NCBI GenBank assembly: GCA_022845895.1
Contig: AP025573.1
Span: 3,940,501-4,004,500, forward strand
Direction of reading: 5' to 3'
DNA length: 64,000 nt
From: Lachnospiraceae bacterium
GTDB taxonomy: Bacteria > Bacillota > Clostridia > Lachnospirales > Lachnospiraceae
Under the pieces are notes generated by a model. That model had not been told where the DNA came from and did no database searches. It saw nothing but the letters and a program-made list of their open reading frames with translations. Position 1 is the first letter of the stretch. Every line of letters starts with the position of its first letter. Below, piece after piece: positions 61,694-64,000 of the stretch. Both the position numbers and the translations under genes were made by a program.

Positions 61694-63151
61694 TTATTCC
61701 TGCATCCAGACCTCGATATACCGGTCTCTGGCCGGGCCTTCTACAGTAAAGCCCATGCTCTTATACCATTGTAACATATCTGCGGCCTCTTTCGAAACCT
61801 TTTCTCCGGGAACAATCAATGGACTGCCCGGCGGATACAGGTATGCGTATTCCATGGAAATGCATCCCACGCTATTCTCCCATGGAACCATCTCCGTACA
61901 CCTTTGACCAGACGCAGCGGCCTGTTCCTTCCAAGCAGCGGCAGCCGAACTGCTGCAAAAAACTTCGAGATGCGGCAGCGTTCCCCCAGAAGGCAGCTCA
62001 TGACTTCCAACACAGCCACAGCAGGATACTCTCTCCATGCGCCGGCCGGTTTCCAGATCCATATGGCGGAGCGCGCGGGCAAGACGGCGCATCCCATTCT
62101 CTACATCTCCGACCGACGTCATCGCCAGCACATATGTACCAGCCGCCATCTCCATCTGTAAATGATAATCCTCCAGAAGTGCTTTGTAAAGCATCTGCCC
62201 GGTCATATCTGTATTCTTCACCGATATGATTATCTTGGAACGGTCAAAATGCTCTGTCTCAGCGATATGCAGAAACTTAAGCTCTCTCAGCTCCTGCCGT
62301 GTACGCTCCAGCATCTCCACATAAGATTCGAATATATCCTCGCTCCGTCTCTCCAGTAGGTCGATACAGGAATCTATACTTGCCATCAATACATAGGACG
62401 GGCTGCTCGTCTGCAGCATGTGCAGGTAATCTCTCACCTTTCCCCGGTCCACAAGCTTTCCGTTCATATGCAGCAGTGCCGTCTGAGTCAGTGACGGCAG
62501 CGTTTTGTGCAGACTGTGTATAACGATGTCGGCTCCTTTTGTATTGGAATTCTCTGGAAAATAAGGATGAAATCCGAAGTGTGCCCCATGAGCTTCATCG
62601 ACGATCAGCGGAACCCCTTTTTCATGGGCAGTGGCGGCGATGGATTCGACATCCGATACGACGCCGTCATAAGTCGGCGAGACAATGATAACCGCCCGTA
62701 TATGGGGATACCTTTCTAAAGCACGCTTTACATCCCCGGCAGATATCTCCGTATTCAGACATGCATCTGTGCGGAATCCCGGATATAAATAAACAGGCTC
62801 TAACTCATTCAGATATATAGCATGATACACGGACTTGTGGCAGTTTCTTGCCACAAGTACCGTGTCTCCTTTTGTAGTCACGCCCGCAACAGCGCTTAAG
62901 ATTCCTACCGTGCTCCCATTGACAAGGAAATGAGTCTCCTCCGCCTGATAGACCAGTGCCGCCCTTGCCTGGGCCTCCTTCAGCATTCCATGCGCATGGT
63001 GCAGGTCATCAAAGCCCTCGATCTCCGTAATGTCAATCTGGTACGGTATAGAGGATTCGATCATGTCCGTATTCCTCTTATGGCCTGGCATATGGAAGCC
63101 GTAGAAATCAGAATTACTATATTCACTTAACTTATCATAAATTGTGTTCAT
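61694..63151 (-). CDS. Orn/Lys/Arg decarboxylase family enzyme
   Basis: 485 residues, PLP-dependent fold I. The PLP lysine is in HSLHKTLPSLTQTA; GFHMPGHKRN at the start and VDEAHGAHFGFHP are group motifs. Similar to the B. subtilis YaaO/SpeA group, the biosynthetic or acid-stress decarboxylases of basic amino acids. The substrate (Arg, Lys or Orn) is not certain; arginine would give agmatine for polyamines. It precedes holB as yaaO does in Bacillus. Confidence 0.9.
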   Translation of the reverse strand: MNTIYDKLSEYSNSDFYGFHMPGHKRNTDMIESSIPYQIDITEIEGFDDLHHAHGMLKEAQARAALVYQAEETHFLVNGSTVGILSAVAGVTTKGDTVLVARNCHKSVYHAIYLNELEPVYLYPGFRTDACLNTEISAGDVKRALERYPHIRAVIIVSPTYDGVVSDVESIAATAHEKGVPLIVDEAHGAHFGFHPYFPENSNTKGADIVIHSLHKTLPSLTQTALLHMNGKLVDRGKVRDYLHMLQTSSPSYVLMASIDSCIDLLERRSEDIFESYVEMLERTRQELRELKFLHIAETEHFDRSKIIISVKNTDMTGQMLYKALLEDYHLQMEMAAGTYVLAMTSVGDVENGMRRLARALRHMDLETGRRMERVSCCGCVGSHELPSGGTLPHLEVFCSSSAAAAWKEQAAASGQRCTEMVPWENSVGCISMEYAYLYPPGSPLIVPGEKVSKEAADMLQWYKSMGFTVEGPARDRYIEVWMQE

Positions 63152-63183
63152 ATAACGCTGTAGCTTTCTCTTAGTGTATGCTC

Positions 63184-63204
63184 ACCGGACTGCTGCAGTC
63201 CGGT
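63184..63204. repeat. Perfect hairpin between pgi and the decarboxylase gene
   Basis: ACCGGACTG (63184-63192), loop CTG, CAGTCCGGT (63196-63204). It is 9 bp past the pgi stop but no T-run follows, so terminator function is uncertain. Confidence 0.55.
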
Positions 63205-63213
63205 CGGGCAGTC

Positions 63214-64000
63214 TTATAATCTCTTCAGCAGCTCTTCTCTTTCTTTTTCAAAACCAGGTTTGCCGAGAAGCGCAAACATATTCTTCTTGTAACTCTCAAC
63301 GCCCGGCTGGTTAAATGGATTCACCCCAAGGATGTATCCGCTCACGCCGCACGCGAACTCGAAGAAGTAGAACAGCTGACCAAGCGAAAATTCATCCTGC
63401 TTCGGTATATTGACTATCAGGTTCGGCACATTACCGTCCGTATGGGCAAGAATGGTACCGTTCATGGCACTTTTATTAACAAAGTCAACATTCTTCCCTG
63501 CAAGGTAATTCAACCCGTCCAGATCAACCGGTTCTTCCTGAAGGATAATCTCTTCTGCCGACTCCTCCACATTCAGCACCGTCTCATACATGATACGGCT
63601 TCCGTCCTGGATGAACTGGCCCATGGAGTGCAGGTCGGTAGTAAGATCCACGGACGCGGGGTAGATTCCCTTCTGGTCCTTGCCCTCGCTCTCGCCATAT
63701 AGCTGCTTCCACCATTCAGATACATAGTGGAGGCTTGGCTCATAATTTGCCAGAATCTCCACCATCTTTCCCTTTCGGTGGAGTATGTTGCGGACGGCTG
63801 CGTAAAGCATGGCGTCATTTTCTTCAAATGGGGCATCCAGAGCCATCTTCCGGCCTGAAGCGGCGCCCTCCATCAGCTTATCGATATCCGCTCCGCTTAC
63901 CGCGATGGGAAGAAGTCCAACTGCCGTTAGCACGGAGAAGCGTCCGCCTACATCGTCCGGCACGACAAAGGAATCATACCCTTCCTCGTCGGCAAGGTTC
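63214..64000 (-). CDS. pgi: Glucose-6-phosphate isomerase, C-terminal part
   Basis: Partial gene; the last 261 or so codons are visible and the start lies beyond the right edge. PGI signatures [15 protein letters not shown] and [16 protein letters not shown] are present. The enzyme interconverts glucose 6-phosphate and fructose 6-phosphate. The reading frame continues upstream to 64000 ([16 protein letters not shown]). No anomaly. Confidence 0.95.
   Translation of the reverse strand, partial: NLADEEGYDSFVVPDDVGGRFSVLTAVGLLPIAVSGADIDKLMEGAASGRKMALDAPFEENDAMLYAAVRNILHRKGKMVEILANYEPSLHYVSEWWKQLYGESEGKDQKGIYPASVDLTTDLHSMGQFIQDGSRIMYETVLNVEESAEEIILQEEPVDLDGLNYLAGKNVDFVNKSAMNGTILAHTDGNVPNLIVNIPKQDEFSLGQLFYFFEFACGVSGYILGVNPFNQPGVESYKKNMFALLGKPGFEKEREELLKRL

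Noticed and set aside
63184-63204. Terminator of pgi
   Set aside because: The hairpin is perfect but no T-run follows; kept only as a hairpin.

Overview
The window looks like a chromosomal segment of a gut-type Clostridia, most probably a Lachnospiraceae (Clostridium scindens/hylemonae-like). The evidence is moderate G+C, strong Shine-Dalgarno (SD) sites with frequent GTG/TTG starts, a nine-gene V/A-type ATPase operon, a holB-ricT-yabB-rsmI housekeeping block as in Firmicutes, ECF vitamin/nucleoside-type transport, DUF1002 and InlB-repeat surface proteins, and CdaR/TetR/LacI regulators. Species is inference. No rRNA, CRISPR array, phage or insertion sequence was seen; one tRNA-Lys gene is present.

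Layout. 0-7.8 kb (minus): a probable operon of a soluble chemoreceptor with a zinc-binding CZB domain, a 1505-residue InlB-repeat surface protein, a FapA/DUF342 protein and the start of a GGDEF-like protein. 8-15 kb (minus): a nucleoside/ribose module made of a LacI regulator fused to a ribokinase-like domain, ribokinase, nucleoside hydrolase, and a complete ECF transporter (S, T, two ATPases). 15-17.2 kb (minus): ornithine cyclodeaminase family enzyme, PptA-like tautomerase and TrmB-type regulator behind one operator-like palindrome. 17.3-21.8 kb: response regulator, histidine kinase and OLD-type nuclease operon, divergent from a small lipoprotein. 21.9-24.2 kb: tRNA-Lys, then an MFS exporter and its TetR regulator, with an identical operator before each. 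24.2-30.3 kb: DUF6512 membrane protein, ATC hydrolase-M20 amidohydrolase pair, proC, DUF1002 protein, thioredoxin-like protein, tRNA m7G methyltransferase. 30.4-39 kb (plus): the V-type ATPase. 39-44.1 kb (minus): a VanRS-like two-component system, a lipoprotein with eight DnaJ-type CxxCxGxG motifs, glgB. 44.2-47.1 kb: a TPR/coiled-coil/acidic/AAA protein. 47.1-48.2 kb: an AT-rich gap that carries its own promoter, three leader hairpins, a strong SD with a 30-codon ORF, and a terminator. 48.2-54.2 kb: an ECF sigma factor with a membrane-anchored beta-propeller protein, an aconitase-family hydratase and a CdaR-type regulator. 54.3-58 kb: MATE exporter behind a probable guanidine-IV riboswitch, a heptad-repeat coiled-coil protein with a 21-bp tandem repeat, and an MsmK/UgpC sugar-ABC ATPase. 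58-64 kb (minus): rsmI, yabB-type methyltransferase, ricT, holB, Orn/Lys/Arg decarboxylase, and the 3' part of pgi.

How they work together. The 8-15 kb block reads as nucleoside uptake, cleavage to base plus ribose, and ribose phosphorylation, with a sensor that combines LacI and kinase folds. The MFS/TetR, MATE/riboswitch and sigma/beta-propeller pairs are local sensor-effector circuits. GGGGAC-type palindromic repeats at 26.8, 27.7 and 50.8 kb are a dispersed repeat family.

The most interesting targets are the LacI-ribokinase fusion with an altered anion-hole motif, the unexplained transcription unit at 47.36-48.14 kb, the sigma/propeller pair, the DnaJ-motif lipoprotein, and the two-component/OLD operon.
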